Below are positions 10,001-18,385 of a stretch of 64,000 nt of DNA, one piece after another (the stretch's first letter is position 1; each line of letters starts with the position of its first letter). The DNA comes from JBMNPT01 sp050943735 (GTDB taxonomy: Bacteria; Bacillota; Clostridia; Oscillospirales; RGIG577), in the NCBI GenBank assembly GCA_050943735.1, contig JBMNPT010000002.1, positions 186,001-250,000 on the forward strand, read 5' to 3'. The position numbers and the translations under genes were made by a program. The notes below the pieces were generated by a model. That model searched no databases. It saw only the letters and a program-made list of their open reading frames with translations, and was not told the DNA's origin.

Positions 10001-10598
10001 GGCCGCTGGCATCCTTCAGCTCCGCCTTGAGCTCTTCCGCCAGCTTTTCCAGATCGATCTCGGTGAGCAGCTCCTTAATGGCTTCGGCACCGATGCCGGC
10101 CCGGAAGCTGTCCTCGTACTTTTCGTACATATCCCGGTATTCTTTTTCGGAGAGCACCTGCTTCTTCATCAGAGGGGTATCTCCGGGATCAATCACAATA
10201 TAGGAAGCAAAATACAGCACCTTTTCCAGCACCCGGGGCGAAATGTCCAGGATGAGGCCCATACGGGAGGGGATGCCCTTGAAATACCAGATGTGGGACA
10301 CCGGAGCGGCCAGTTCAATGTGGCCCATACGCTCCCGGCGCACCTTGCTCTTGGTCACTTCCACGTGGCAGCGCTCGCAGATTTTGCCCTTGTAACGAAT
10401 GCGCTTATATTTTCCGCAATGGCATTCCCAGTCCTTGGTAGGCCCAAAAATACGCTCGCAGAACAGGCCGTCTTTTTCCGGCTTCAGGGTGCGGTAGTTG
10501 ATGGTCTCGGGCTTTTTCACTTCACCGTAGGACCACTCGCGGATCATGTCGGGAGACGCAAGCCCAATTTTGATCGCTTCAAAGGTATGATTTTCCAT
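7035..10598 (-). CDS. rpoC: RNA polymerase beta' subunit
   Basis: RpoC supplies the catalytic Mg-binding aspartates of RNA polymerase. The product is 1187 residues. The N-terminal zinc-binding CHCGKYKRIRYKGKICERC, the active-site NADFDGDQMAVH and the downstream CCAEHGIM-like zinc region (cysteines CGAEHG and CKSRYGICAHCYG) are all present. I chose the ATG giving MENHTFEAIKIG, which has AAGGAG about 11 bases upstream; a GTG four codons earlier is possible. It follows rpoB after 25 bases and ends at a clear terminator. No insertions or breaks were noticed. Confidence 0.98.
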   Translation of the reverse strand: MENHTFEAIKIGLASPDMIREWSYGEVKKPETINYRTLKPEKDGLFCERIFGPTKDWECHCGKYKRIRYKGKICERCHVEVTKSKVRRERMGHIELAAPVSHIWYFKGIPSRMGLILDISPRVLEKVLYFASYIVIDPGDTPLMKKQVLSEKEYRDMYEKYEDSFRAGIGAEAIKELLTEIDLEKLAEELKAELKDASGQKKVRIIKRLDVVESFRNSHNRPEWMILDVVPVIPPDIRPMVQLDGGRFATSDLNDLYRRVINRNNRLKRLLDLGAPDIIVRNEKRMLQEAVDALIDNGRRGRPVTGPNNRPLKSLSDMLKGKQGRFRQNLLGKRVDYSGRSVIVVGPSLKIYQCGLPKGMALELFKPFVMKRLVETGLASNIKSAKKMVERVRTEVWDALEVVIKEHPVLLNRAPTLHRLGIQAFEPVLVEGKALRLHPLVCTAFNADFDGDQMAVHVPLSAEAQAEARFLMLSANNLLKPQDGCPVTVPSQDMILGSYYLTIIKPGEPGEDMVFANVDEALMAYADGVVGLHAPIRVRMTREIDGVKQTRLIGRHYDFENDRDDGTIVTVGRLIFNNPIPQDLGFVDRSDPAKAFDLECSFVTRKKELGRIVEKCIKVHGNAVAAEVLDQIKAQGYKYSTKGAITISISDMVVPPQKKQLIADAEKQVAVITRQYRRGLISDEERYGLVIDIWDKTTKDVTQALTDNLSEFNPIYMMANSGARGSINQIRQLAGMRGLMANASGRTIEIPIRANFREGLNILEYFTSARGARKGLADTALRTADSGYLTRRLVDVSQDVIIREEDCGAEHGIMVEDIKEGNEMIEPMHDRLVGRYPCQDVYHPETGELLVPKTKMMNDADADKIIKAGITRLEIRSILGCKSRYGICAHCYGSNLASGEPVSIGEAVGIIAAQSIGEPGTQLTMRTFHTGGVAGSDITQGLPRVEELFEARKPKHLAMLCEIDGIVKIQDVKKTRHILVTNPDTGETREYPIPYGFRVKVMDGQRIEVGDEMTEGSVNPHDILKIKNAQAVQNYLIKEVQKVYRLQGVDINDKHIEVIVRQMMRKLRVEDPGDTDLLLGANIDQHELDDANAKVARRREEENDPSLRDAVVSPVLLGITKASLATDSFLSAASFQETTRVLTDAAIKGKVDPLLGLKENVIIGKLIPAGTGMNCYNTEYDVAADEE

Positions 10599-10624
10599 GA
10601 ATGCGTTCACTCCTTCCCCTCAAA

Positions 10625-13600
10625 TCACTCAAAGTCCTCGTCACTGCCCAACAGGTCATCCTCACCGCTGTCATCCAGCAGCAGATCCCCGTCGCCGTCG
10701 TTCAGGTCTTCGGTGGAAAACCCGATGGCAGAGAGCAGATCCTCATCATCATCCACATATTCATCGTGCAGGGTGTCTTCAAAATCGCCCTTGTCCTCGT
10801 CATCCAGACCACCCATATCGGTCACGAAATTATCGCCGTCGTCCTCGTCAATGCACTCCTTCAGCTCGATCACTTCGCCGTTTTCATCCAGCACATTGAT
10901 GTCCAAACACAGGGACTGCAGTTCCTTCATCAGCACCTTGAAGGACTCGGGGATGCCGGGCTGCGGCACATTCTGGCCCTTCACAATGGCCTCGTAGGTC
11001 TTGACACGTCCCACCACATCGTCCGACTTGACGGTGAGGATTTCCTGCAGAGTGTAAGCGGCGCCGTAGGCTTCCAGCGCCCACACTTCCATTTCGCCGA
11101 AACGCTGGCCGCCAAACTGAGCCTTACCACCCAGAGGCTGCTGAGTCACCAGCGAGTAAGGACCGGTAGACCGGGCATGCATCTTGTCATCCACCAAGTG
11201 GGAGAGCTTGAGGTAGTACATCACGCCCACCGTAACGGGGTTGTCAAAAGGCTCGCCGGTACGGCCGTCGTATACAATGCTCTTGCCGCTGACGTCGATG
11301 CCTGCCATCTTGAGGCATTCCTCGATGTCATTCTCGTTGGCGCCGTCAAAGACGGGGGTGGCAATGTGCCAGCCCAGCTTGCGGGCGGCAAAGCCCAAGT
11401 GCACTTCCAGCACCTGTCCAATGTTCATACGGGAAGGCACGCCCAGGGGGTTGAGCACGATGTCCAGCGGAGTGCCATCTTCCAGGAAGGGCATATCCTC
11501 CTGGGGCAGGATGCGGGATACCACACCCTTGTTGCCGTGACGGCCGGCCATCTTGTCGCCCACCTGAATCTTTCTCTTCTGAGCGATGTAGACCCGCACC
11601 ACCTGGTTGACGCCCGGGCTCAGATCGTCGCCGTTCTCCCGGGTGAATACCTTCACGTCAATGATAATACCATATTCACCATGGGGCACCTTCAGAGAGG
11701 TATCCCGCACTTCCCGGGCCTTCTCGCCAAAGATGGCACGCAGCAGACGCTCTTCCGCAGTGAGTTCGGTTTCGCCCTTGGGGGTTACCTTACCCACCAG
11801 GATGTCGCCCGCCTTTACCTCTGCGCCGATGCGAATAATACCCCGTTCGTCCAGATCCTTGAGAGAATCCTCACCCACATTGGGGATCTCGCGGGTAATT
11901 TCCTCCGGCCCCAGCTTGGTATCCCGGGCTTCCAGTTCATATTCCTCAATGTGAATGGAAGTGTACACATCCTTCTTCACAATGTTTTCATTGAGCAGAA
12001 CGGCGTCTTCGTAGTTGTAGCCTTCCCAGGTCATGAAGCCGATGAGAGCGTTCTTGCCCAGAGCGATTTCGCCGTTGTCACAGGAGGGACCGTCCACAAT
12101 GATCTGATCCGCTTCCACCCGCTCGCCGATCTCCACGATGGGACGCTGGTTGATGCAGGAACCGGAGTTGCTCCGGTTGAACTTGTGCACTTTGTAGGTA
12201 TCCTTGCGGCCGCTGTCGGTTTTGATCACCACTTCATCGGCAGATACCCGTTCCACCACACCGGCGTTCTTGGCCAGAATACACACACCGGAGTCCTTGG
12301 CAGCCTTGTGCTCCATACCGGTGCCCACGATGGGACGCTGGGTTTTGAGCAGCGGCACTGCCTGACGCTGCATGTTGGCGCCCATCAGCGCACGGTTGGC
12401 GTCGTCGTTTTCCAGGAAGGGAATCATGGCAGTGGCGATGGACACCACCATCTTGGGGGATACGTCCATATAGTCAATGCGATCCCGTTCGATTTCCAGA
12501 ATTTCCTCTCTGTGACGGGCGGCTACCGTTTCCTTTACAAAACGTCCGTTTTCGTCCAATGGTTCGTTGGCCTGGGCCACGATATACTGGTCTTCCACGT
12601 CGGCGGTCATATATTCAATTTCATTGGTGACAATGCCGGTTTCCTTATCCACCTTGCGGTAGGGAGCCTCAATGAAGCCGAATTCATTGACCCGGGCATA
12701 GGCGGCCAGATAGGAAATCAAACCGATGTTGGGACCTTCAGGGGTCTCAATGGGGCACATACGGCCGTAGTGGCTGTAGTGCACGTCACGCACCTCAAAA
12801 CCGGCTCTCTCACGGGAGAGGCCACCGGGGCCCAGAGCGGACAGTCTTCTCTTGTGGGTCAGCTCTGCCAGGGGGTTGGTCTGGTCCATGAACTGGGAGA
12901 GGGGCGAAGAGCCGAAGAACTCCTTGATGGACGCCACCACCGGACGGATGTTGATGAGTGCCTGAGGAGTCACCACATCCAGATCCTGAATGGTCATACG
13001 CTCCCGGATCACCCGTTCCATACGGGCAAAACCGATGCGGAACTGGTTCTGGAGCAGTTCACCCACGCTGCGCAGGCGGCGGTTGCCCAGATGGTCAATG
13101 TCGTCATCGGTACCGATGCCGCCCGCCAAAGCGTTGAGATAATTGATGGACGCGAAAATATCGTCCTTGGTGATGTTCTTGGGGATCAGGTCGTCGTTGC
13201 GCTCCAGAATCATCTGCCGCAGCTCTTCCTCATCCTTTGCGCTGGTGAGGATGGCCTGCAGAGCAGGATAGTAGACCTTTTCGTTGATGTTCACTTCGGC
13301 GGGGTCAAAGTCCACATAGCAGGACATGTCCACCATGCCGTTGGAGAACACCTTAACCACCCGTTCTTCAGTCTGCACATATACGGTGGTCACACCGCTG
13401 TTTTCAATGGCCCGGGCCTGTTCATTGGTCAGTTTCACACCGGGCTCAGCCAGCAGCTCGCCGGTGGAGGGGTCTACCACAGGCTCCGCCAGCATCTGAC
13501 CGGCGATGCGGTAGCCCAACGCCATCTTTTTGTTGTACTTGTACCGGCCCACCCGGGAGAGGTCGTAGCGGCGCATATCGAAAAACAGATTGTTGATCAG

Positions 13601-14359
13601 AGTCTGCGCGCTCTCCACTGTGGGGGGCTCGCCGGGACGCAGCTTCTTATAGATTTCAATGAGGGCTTCGTCCTGGGTCTTGGCCACATCCTTTTCCAGA
13701 GAGGCCAGAATGCGCTCATCCTCGCCGAACAGTTCCTTAATCTGCTCGTCGGTATGCACGCCCAGAGCCCGGATCAGGGTGGTCACCGGCAATTTCCGGT
13801 TTTTGTCGATGCGCACATAAAACACATCGTTGGGATCGGTCTCATACTCCAGCCACGCGCCCCGGTTGGGGATGATGGTGGTGGTGAAGAGCTTTTTACC
13901 GGTCTTATCGTACTGGGTACCATAGTACATGCCGGGGCTGCGGACCAGCTGGGATACCACAACACGTTCGGCGCCGTTGATGACAAAAGTACCGCTGTCG
14001 GTCATCAGGGGGAAATCGCCCATAAAGATTTCCTGTTCCTTGATTTCGCCGGTCTCCTTGTTGATGAGGCGCACTTTGACCTTGAGGGGTGCGCTGTAGG
14101 TGGTGTCACGCTCCTTGCACTCCTCTACGGTATACTTTTTGCCCTCTTCGTCAATGGTGTAATCAAAAAATTCCAGCACCAGGTTGCCGCTGTAATCCGT
14201 AATGGGGGAAACGTCTTTGAAGACCTCATACAGACCTTCCTTTTTGAACCATCCGTATGATTTTTTCTGTACTTCGATCAGGTTTGGCATTTCCAACACT
14301 TCATCGATGCGCGAGAAGCTCATGCGGGTGTTTTTCCCAAGCTTTACGGGCTTTACCAT
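10625..14359 (-). CDS. rpoB: RNA polymerase beta subunit
   Basis: RpoB is the second large catalytic subunit of RNA polymerase. The product is 1244 residues from MVKPVKLGKNTRM; a longer TTG start is less likely. The rifampicin region reads SQFMDQTNPLAELTHKRRLS, with the Asp, His and Ser hot-spot residues unchanged, so rifampicin sensitivity is predicted. The C-terminal ~63 residues are extremely acidic (28 Asp/Glu, one Lys). It begins a transcript with its own consensus promoter. rplJ and rplL, which usually sit directly upstream, are absent, and the next gene upstream is divergent and unrelated. Confidence 0.98.
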   Translation of the reverse strand: MVKPVKLGKNTRMSFSRIDEVLEMPNLIEVQKKSYGWFKKEGLYEVFKDVSPITDYSGNLVLEFFDYTIDEEGKKYTVEECKERDTTYSAPLKVKVRLINKETGEIKEQEIFMGDFPLMTDSGTFVINGAERVVVSQLVRSPGMYYGTQYDKTGKKLFTTTIIPNRGAWLEYETDPNDVFYVRIDKNRKLPVTTLIRALGVHTDEQIKELFGEDERILASLEKDVAKTQDEALIEIYKKLRPGEPPTVESAQTLINNLFFDMRRYDLSRVGRYKYNKKMALGYRIAGQMLAEPVVDPSTGELLAEPGVKLTNEQARAIENSGVTTVYVQTEERVVKVFSNGMVDMSCYVDFDPAEVNINEKVYYPALQAILTSAKDEEELRQMILERNDDLIPKNITKDDIFASINYLNALAGGIGTDDDIDHLGNRRLRSVGELLQNQFRIGFARMERVIRERMTIQDLDVVTPQALINIRPVVASIKEFFGSSPLSQFMDQTNPLAELTHKRRLSALGPGGLSRERAGFEVRDVHYSHYGRMCPIETPEGPNIGLISYLAAYARVNEFGFIEAPYRKVDKETGIVTNEIEYMTADVEDQYIVAQANEPLDENGRFVKETVAARHREEILEIERDRIDYMDVSPKMVVSIATAMIPFLENDDANRALMGANMQRQAVPLLKTQRPIVGTGMEHKAAKDSGVCILAKNAGVVERVSADEVVIKTDSGRKDTYKVHKFNRSNSGSCINQRPIVEIGERVEADQIIVDGPSCDNGEIALGKNALIGFMTWEGYNYEDAVLLNENIVKKDVYTSIHIEEYELEARDTKLGPEEITREIPNVGEDSLKDLDERGIIRIGAEVKAGDILVGKVTPKGETELTAEERLLRAIFGEKAREVRDTSLKVPHGEYGIIIDVKVFTRENGDDLSPGVNQVVRVYIAQKRKIQVGDKMAGRHGNKGVVSRILPQEDMPFLEDGTPLDIVLNPLGVPSRMNIGQVLEVHLGFAARKLGWHIATPVFDGANENDIEECLKMAGIDVSGKSIVYDGRTGEPFDNPVTVGVMYYLKLSHLVDDKMHARSTGPYSLVTQQPLGGKAQFGGQRFGEMEVWALEAYGAAYTLQEILTVKSDDVVGRVKTYEAIVKGQNVPQPGIPESFKVLMKELQSLCLDINVLDENGEVIELKECIDEDDGDNFVTDMGGLDDEDKGDFEDTLHDEYVDDDEDLLSAIGFSTEDLNDGDGDLLLDDSGEDDLLGSDEDFE

Positions 14360-14566
14360 AGATTCACTCAACTCCCATTCAACTGTACTCGTTGTTGTCC
14401 TTCCGCACAAAATGCACCCAGTATCATAATTAGAATTATATTATGACTTAAGCGTATTTCATAAAAAATGAACGCAGATCGAAAATTTTTCTTGCGCTTT
14501 TGCCTGCTTTGTGATACACTAATGTCTGACAAAAGAGCAAAGTTTCGCATGATAATGCAGTTTATT

Positions 14567-14595
14567 ATTTTATCACATCTATTTTTTACTGTCAA
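14567..14595 (-). promoter_or_regulatory. Sigma-A promoter of rpoB-rpoC
   Basis: On the minus strand TTGACA (14590-14595) and TAAAAT (14567-14572) are separated by exactly 17 bases. The leader to rpoB is about 200 bases. Confidence 0.75.
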
Positions 14596-14654
14596 TGCTT
14601 TTATGGGGATTTTATACCTTTTTTCCCACTTTTTTCTATAGAATATATTGGATG

Positions 14655-14685
14655 CCGCGTTCTCACCATGAGAACGCGGTTTTTT
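14655..14685 (+). terminator. Orphan plus-strand terminator upstream of rpoB
   Basis: A perfect 11-bp stem (CCGCGTTCTCA / TGAGAACGCGG, loop CCA) is followed by six T on the plus strand only. No plus-strand gene lies before it. Confidence 0.8.
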
Positions 14686-15012
14686 CATGCGCAAGAGTCA
14701 AATAACCCGTCCCTCGAACCTGCGTACATGCAATTTACAGATGTTTATGAGAGGTTGTCTTCTCTTTGCTGAGTTTTTCTCTCGTTTATGAGAATTATCT
14801 CTTTTTTTCTTTCTGTTTATTGTTATTTTGAACATCAAAATGTAATTTTTTTCGTTATTTTGCTTTATAAAACTGTCATTTTGCATATTTTACGCCTTCA
14901 TTTTTGTTGCATTTTGATGGAAACAAAGTATAGATAATTCTTTCCAAAGTTCTATAATAGAGGGAGGCCAAAAGAAGAGTCCGTCAACCTCTAGGTAAAG
15001 GAGAGAGTTATC

Positions 15013-16392
15013 ATGTCGTACAAATTTTTATTGGATCTGGCGCTCATCCTCATTACCACCAAGCTCTTTGGCCTGGCTACCCGCCGGGTACAGATGCCAC
15101 AGGTGGTTGGGGCATTGCTGGCCGGTCTGATTTTGGGTCCTGCCTGTCTTAATGTACTGCAGGAGACCGATTTCATCACCCAATGCGCAGAATTGGGTGT
15201 CATTGTTCTAATGTTTGCAGCCGGATTGGAAACCGACATTCACGAACTGCAAAAAACCGGCAAAGCTTCTTTTATCATCGCACTGATTGGTGTGTTAGTC
15301 CCCTTAGGCGGCGGTTTTCTCCTGGCAGACGCATTTCATGTGGGGGATGGAAATCTCAGCGCCAATCATTTCATGCAATACATTTTCATCGGCGTCATTC
15401 TCACCGCTACCTCGGTAAGTATTACGGTGGAAACCCTGAAGGAACTGGGTAAGCTCAACACCAAGGCGGGCAACGCCATTTTGGGCGCCGCCCTCATCGA
15501 TGACATCATGGGCATCGTAGCTCTTACCCTGGTGACCAGCACCGCTGACAGCAGTGTCAATCTGGGCATCGTACTGGCCAAAATTGTTGGATTCTTTGTA
15601 TTTGCAGCAGTGGCTGGCTATCTGTTCCACAAATTCTTCGTATGGTGGGTGGACAACGCCTCCAAAGATCTGCGGCGTTTTGTCATTGTAGCTTTCACCT
15701 TCTGCCTGCTCATGTCCTATATCGCTGAGGCTGTTTTTGGAGTGGCTGACATCACCGGTGCTTTCCTGGCAGGTCTGATCATCTCCTCCAGCCGCCGCAC
15801 CAAATACATCGATTCCCGGTTCAGCACTCTTTCTTATATGTTGCTTTCCCCCATCTTTTTCGCCAGCATCGGCATCAAGGTGGTTTTGCCCCAGATGAGT
15901 ACCACCATCATTGTCTTTTCTCTGCTGCTCATGCTGGTGGCTGTGCTTACCAAAGTGGTGGGTTGTGGTCTGGGCGCCAAAATCTGCGGCTTTTCCAATG
16001 AAGAATCCCTCCAGATCGGTGTGGGTATGATCTCCCGTGGTGAGGTGGCTCTGATCGTGGCCAACAAGGGTTCCGCGTTGGGTCTGATGTCCGACACCAT
16101 GTTTGGCCCCATTGTCATCATGATTGTATTCACCACAATCATCACACCGGTACTGCTGAAAATGGTATTCCACAAAAAAGAAGCTCCAGCTCCCTATGCC
16201 AGCGGCCTGTTGGACTCCTATGCCGAAAAGGAACAGTTTGATTTGGCAGAACAGAATCTGCTGAAACTGCACTATCAGCTGAAAGCCAAAAAGCCCAACA
16301 TCATTCAGCGCACATTCTTCAATCAGAAAACTGTTGAACATCACGAGCCAGCATCCAACAACGACCAAAACCAAACAGACGAACAAAAATAA
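15013..16392 (+). CDS. CPA2-family cation:proton antiporter
   Basis: This is a 459-residue integral membrane exchanger of the Kef/NapA-type CPA2 family. It exchanges Na+ or K+ for H+ across the cytoplasmic membrane. About twelve hydrophobic segments are visible. The hallmark double aspartate is present in ALIDDIMGI (around residues 161-169), and the GLETD loop and a late MISRGEVALI motif are typical of the family. There is no TrkA-N/RCK domain; the C-terminal ~70 residues are hydrophilic and end in a Gln/Asn-rich tail. A GGAGAG ribosome binding site precedes the ATG. It stands alone before a strong terminator. Ion selectivity cannot be told from the sequence. Confidence 0.9.
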   Translation: MSYKFLLDLALILITTKLFGLATRRVQMPQVVGALLAGLILGPACLNVLQETDFITQCAELGVIVLMFAAGLETDIHELQKTGKASFIIALIGVLVPLGGGFLLADAFHVGDGNLSANHFMQYIFIGVILTATSVSITVETLKELGKLNTKAGNAILGAALIDDIMGIVALTLVTSTADSSVNLGIVLAKIVGFFVFAAVAGYLFHKFFVWWVDNASKDLRRFVIVAFTFCLLMSYIAEAVFGVADITGAFLAGLIISSSRRTKYIDSRFSTLSYMLLSPIFFASIGIKVVLPQMSTTIIVFSLLLMLVAVLTKVVGCGLGAKICGFSNEESLQIGVGMISRGEVALIVANKGSALGLMSDTMFGPIVIMIVFTTIITPVLLKMVFHKKEAPAPYASGLLDSYAEKEQFDLAEQNLLKLHYQLKAKKPNIIQRTFFNQKTVEHHEPASNNDQNQTDEQK

Positions 16393-16408
16393 ATTGTTCC
16401 ATTCTATA

Positions 16409-16441
16409 AAAAGAGACCGGATCCCTTCCGGTCTCTTTTTT
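16409..16441 (+). terminator. Terminator after the antiporter
   Basis: The stem AAAGAGACCGG / CCGGTCTCTTT with a short loop is followed by a T-run, 17 bases after the antiporter stop codon. Confidence 0.9.
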
Positions 16442-16589
16442 CATGATAAATCGAAATTAAAGCTACTGAAAATTTTTTGTTGATTCAGCACCATTGGATC
16501 GTGCATTGTTTTATGGTTCTCACATGGTTTTTCCTCCCCCAAATTGTTATGATGTAGATAGGAAAATACAGTTCATGGAGGATGTCCAC

Positions 16590-16840
16590 ATGAAAAAGGC
16601 ACATAAAATCTCTAAAAAAAATATTTCAAGAAAGACACCCAGTACACTTTTATGGATATGGTACAGTCTTTTAAGCTAAAAGAAAGCCAGTTGCTGCTCA
16701 CCCTCACCGACGAAAAAGTGCATCAGGTGGTTGCCCAAGTGAGCTATCGAGATGCCCAATATTTCAGCCGTATCATAAAGAAATACTTTGGCCTTTCTCC
16801 GGAGCAATATCGAATCCAGCAAAAAGGAGAAAATCTATGA
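16590..16840 (+). pseudogene. AraC-family regulator remnant (C-terminal HTH only, frameshifted)
   Basis: The frame from 16622 reads YFKKDTQYTFMDMVQSFK and continues through a segment containing VSYRDAQYFSRIIKKYFGLSPEQYR. These are the two helix-turn-helix units of an AraC/XylS DNA-binding domain, including the closing YFSR-FKK-FG-SP-YR signature. Upstream the frame meets a stop (TAA at 16613), and the text continues from MKKAHKIS in another frame. The shift lies in the A-run at 16614-16621. The sensor domain that should precede it is missing. It overlaps the following dehydrogenase by 4 bases, so it was probably part of the same operon. It is a decayed fragment. Confidence 0.7.
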
Positions 16841-17845
16841 AAGCATTTTATAAAACTGGTGTGGGTCAATTTTCTTTCCGGAAGCTGCCCGAACCTCAAA
16901 TTCTCTATCCTGACCAAGTGAAAATCAAGGTAAAATACACCACTATTTGCTCGGACGAGAACAAGGACATCGGCCCAGAGGATTATTTCTCTCAAGACCA
17001 AATTGCGGGACATGAAATGAGCGGCATTATCGTTGAACTAGGGGAAAATGCCTACCGTCACGGATTCCGCGTGGGAGATCCTGTGGGTGGAACCGCTACA
17101 CTCTCCTGCGGAAAATGCCGCATGTGTCTCTCTGGCCGGGAGCACTGTTGTTTGGAAATCAAACACACCACTGGCAGCCTATGTGAATTTGTTGTACGCA
17201 GTTATCGTCAGTTGGTACGCCTTCCCGATACTGTTCCTCTCAAAGCAAGTTGCCTTATCGAGCCTCTCACCTCCATTTTACAGGGAATGGAACATTTGGA
17301 TGTACAGATCGGAGATTATGTAGCCATTTGGGGTGGAGGGTTTTCCGGACTGATCTTTGCCAAACTGGAAAAGATGCGTGGCGCCAGCCATGTCACCGTG
17401 GTGGAACCCCTGGAAAACCGTCGGAAACTGGCTCTGACCTATGGTGCTGACCATGTAATCGACCCTACCCTTCCCGGTGCCAACATCCATTTAGCGAACA
17501 TCACCCAATTTACAGGTTTTGGCAAAGTAGTGGAAACCTCATCCCAGTTTGATGTTTACCACATGGCGTTGCAAAATCTTTCTCGAGGGGCCACATTGCT
17601 TTCTTTCACTTATTACAGCTTTTATAAAAAACACCATCAACATGAACCAAATATATCAAGATAACCTTACATTATGTAGCAGCTTTCTCTCCAACAAAAA
17701 GCTGAAACTTGCCGCCCGGCTACTGCCTGGGCTGAATTGCGCCCCTCTGATATCGATAGAAATCCCTTTCCATCAGGCAGAATATGCCTACCGGCTGGAA
17801 AAAGAAAAAAAACATATCAAAATTGCCATTCGTGTATCTTCATAA
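16837..17845 (+). pseudogene. Zinc-dependent medium-chain alcohol dehydrogenase, frameshifted
   Basis: This is an MDR-family NAD(P)-dependent dehydrogenase of about 335 codons. It has a catalytic zinc Cys (TTICSDE, residue 38), GHE (59-60), structural zinc cysteines C91, C94, C97 and C105, and a Rossmann glycine motif WGGGFSG. The first frame ends at 17664 after 275 codons. The expected C-terminus continues in the +1-shifted frame from the A6 run at 17626-17631 (KNTINMNQIYQDNLTLCSS ... RLEKEKKHIKIAIRV) to a stop at 17845. A single-base indel in the homopolymer explains this. It could be decay, phase variation or a sequencing error. The substrate is unknown. Confidence 0.75.
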
Positions 17846-18385
17846 CATTTTTCTGCAGAAAGTTGCCAGATAAAATATAAAGAAGTGAAACAAAGGGCTA
17901 TTTTTTTGTTTCTTTCTATGGGTGATCTCCCCCCAGAATTTCTCTTTTGTTCATCTTTCACCCCTCATACCAGTGTTTGATTTAACAATATCATAGTACA
18001 TTTGTAGTATTTTGTGACACACTGTGGATTTTTGCGCCAATATATTGCATTTCCTAGTTTATTGTAGTACTATGAGGGCAAGTAAGATCGTATGTTCGAA
18101 AGGTGTCTTCCAATCCCACCAATCTGGAATTGGACTTTTTTGTCCAGGTAGATCCCTCATTGGATTATGTTCTCGCCTTCTATACACAGGATAATGAGAA
18201 TCTGGACTTTGTGCATTTAGAACCTCATCAATTCTAAATACACCCTTTCTTCATGCAGAGCCATCGTTTTTTCCATCAGCAAAATCTTCCAGTATATCAT
18301 TTGCCAAGAACCTGGATAGGTCCTTCACACATTCCATGTGTCCAACCGCTGGGGGGCGGTAATCATAAAATTGGAGGGTATTCTT
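17846..18385 (+). other. AT-rich gap with a coding-like remnant
   Basis: No intact gene is seen over 540 bases. A candidate promoter (TTGCAT 18045-18050, 17 bases, TACTAT 18068-18073) lies in it. From about 18110 to 18237 one frame reads like real protein (NLELDFFVQVDPSLDY ... FVHLEPHQF, then stop) but has an in-frame stop upstream and no start codon, so it looks like a gene remnant. I cannot assign a family. Confidence 0.4.

Larger units (their letters stand above)
14493..14685 (+). ncRNA. Possible small RNA transcript
   Basis: TTGCGC (14492-14497), 17 bases, then TACACT (14515-14520) could form a plus-strand promoter. About 140 bases later a strong terminator follows with no coding sequence between. 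The existence of a transcript is inferred only from this arrangement; I recognise no known RNA family. Confidence 0.25.
14360..15012. other. Long AT-rich rpoB / antiporter divergent intergenic region
   Basis: This 653-base gap holds the rpoB promoter (minus), a plus-strand hairpin terminator at 14655-14685 with a possible promoter before it, and the upstream region of the antiporter. In the latter a TATAAT sits at 14953-14958 without a clear -35. A 62-codon low-complexity Lys/Asn-rich reading frame at 14698-14886 looks like chance in AT-rich DNA. No rplJ/rplL genes are present. Confidence 0.6.

Noticed and set aside
6774..10997. 1407-codon open frame antisense to rpoC
   Set aside because: Shadow of rpoC. 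Its great length reflects avoidance of TTA, CTA and TCA codons in the highly expressed gene, not an encoded protein.
10601..14260. 1219-codon open frame antisense to rpoB
   Set aside because: Shadow of rpoB for the same codon-usage reason.
14698..14886. 62-codon Lys/Asn-rich frame on the minus strand
   Set aside because: Low-complexity AT-rich DNA, no ribosome binding site, no homology pattern.
16494..16679. 61-codon plus-strand frame before the AraC fragment
   Set aside because: Only its MKKAHKIS part seems related to the AraC remnant; the rest has no protein character and it ends at the frameshift region.
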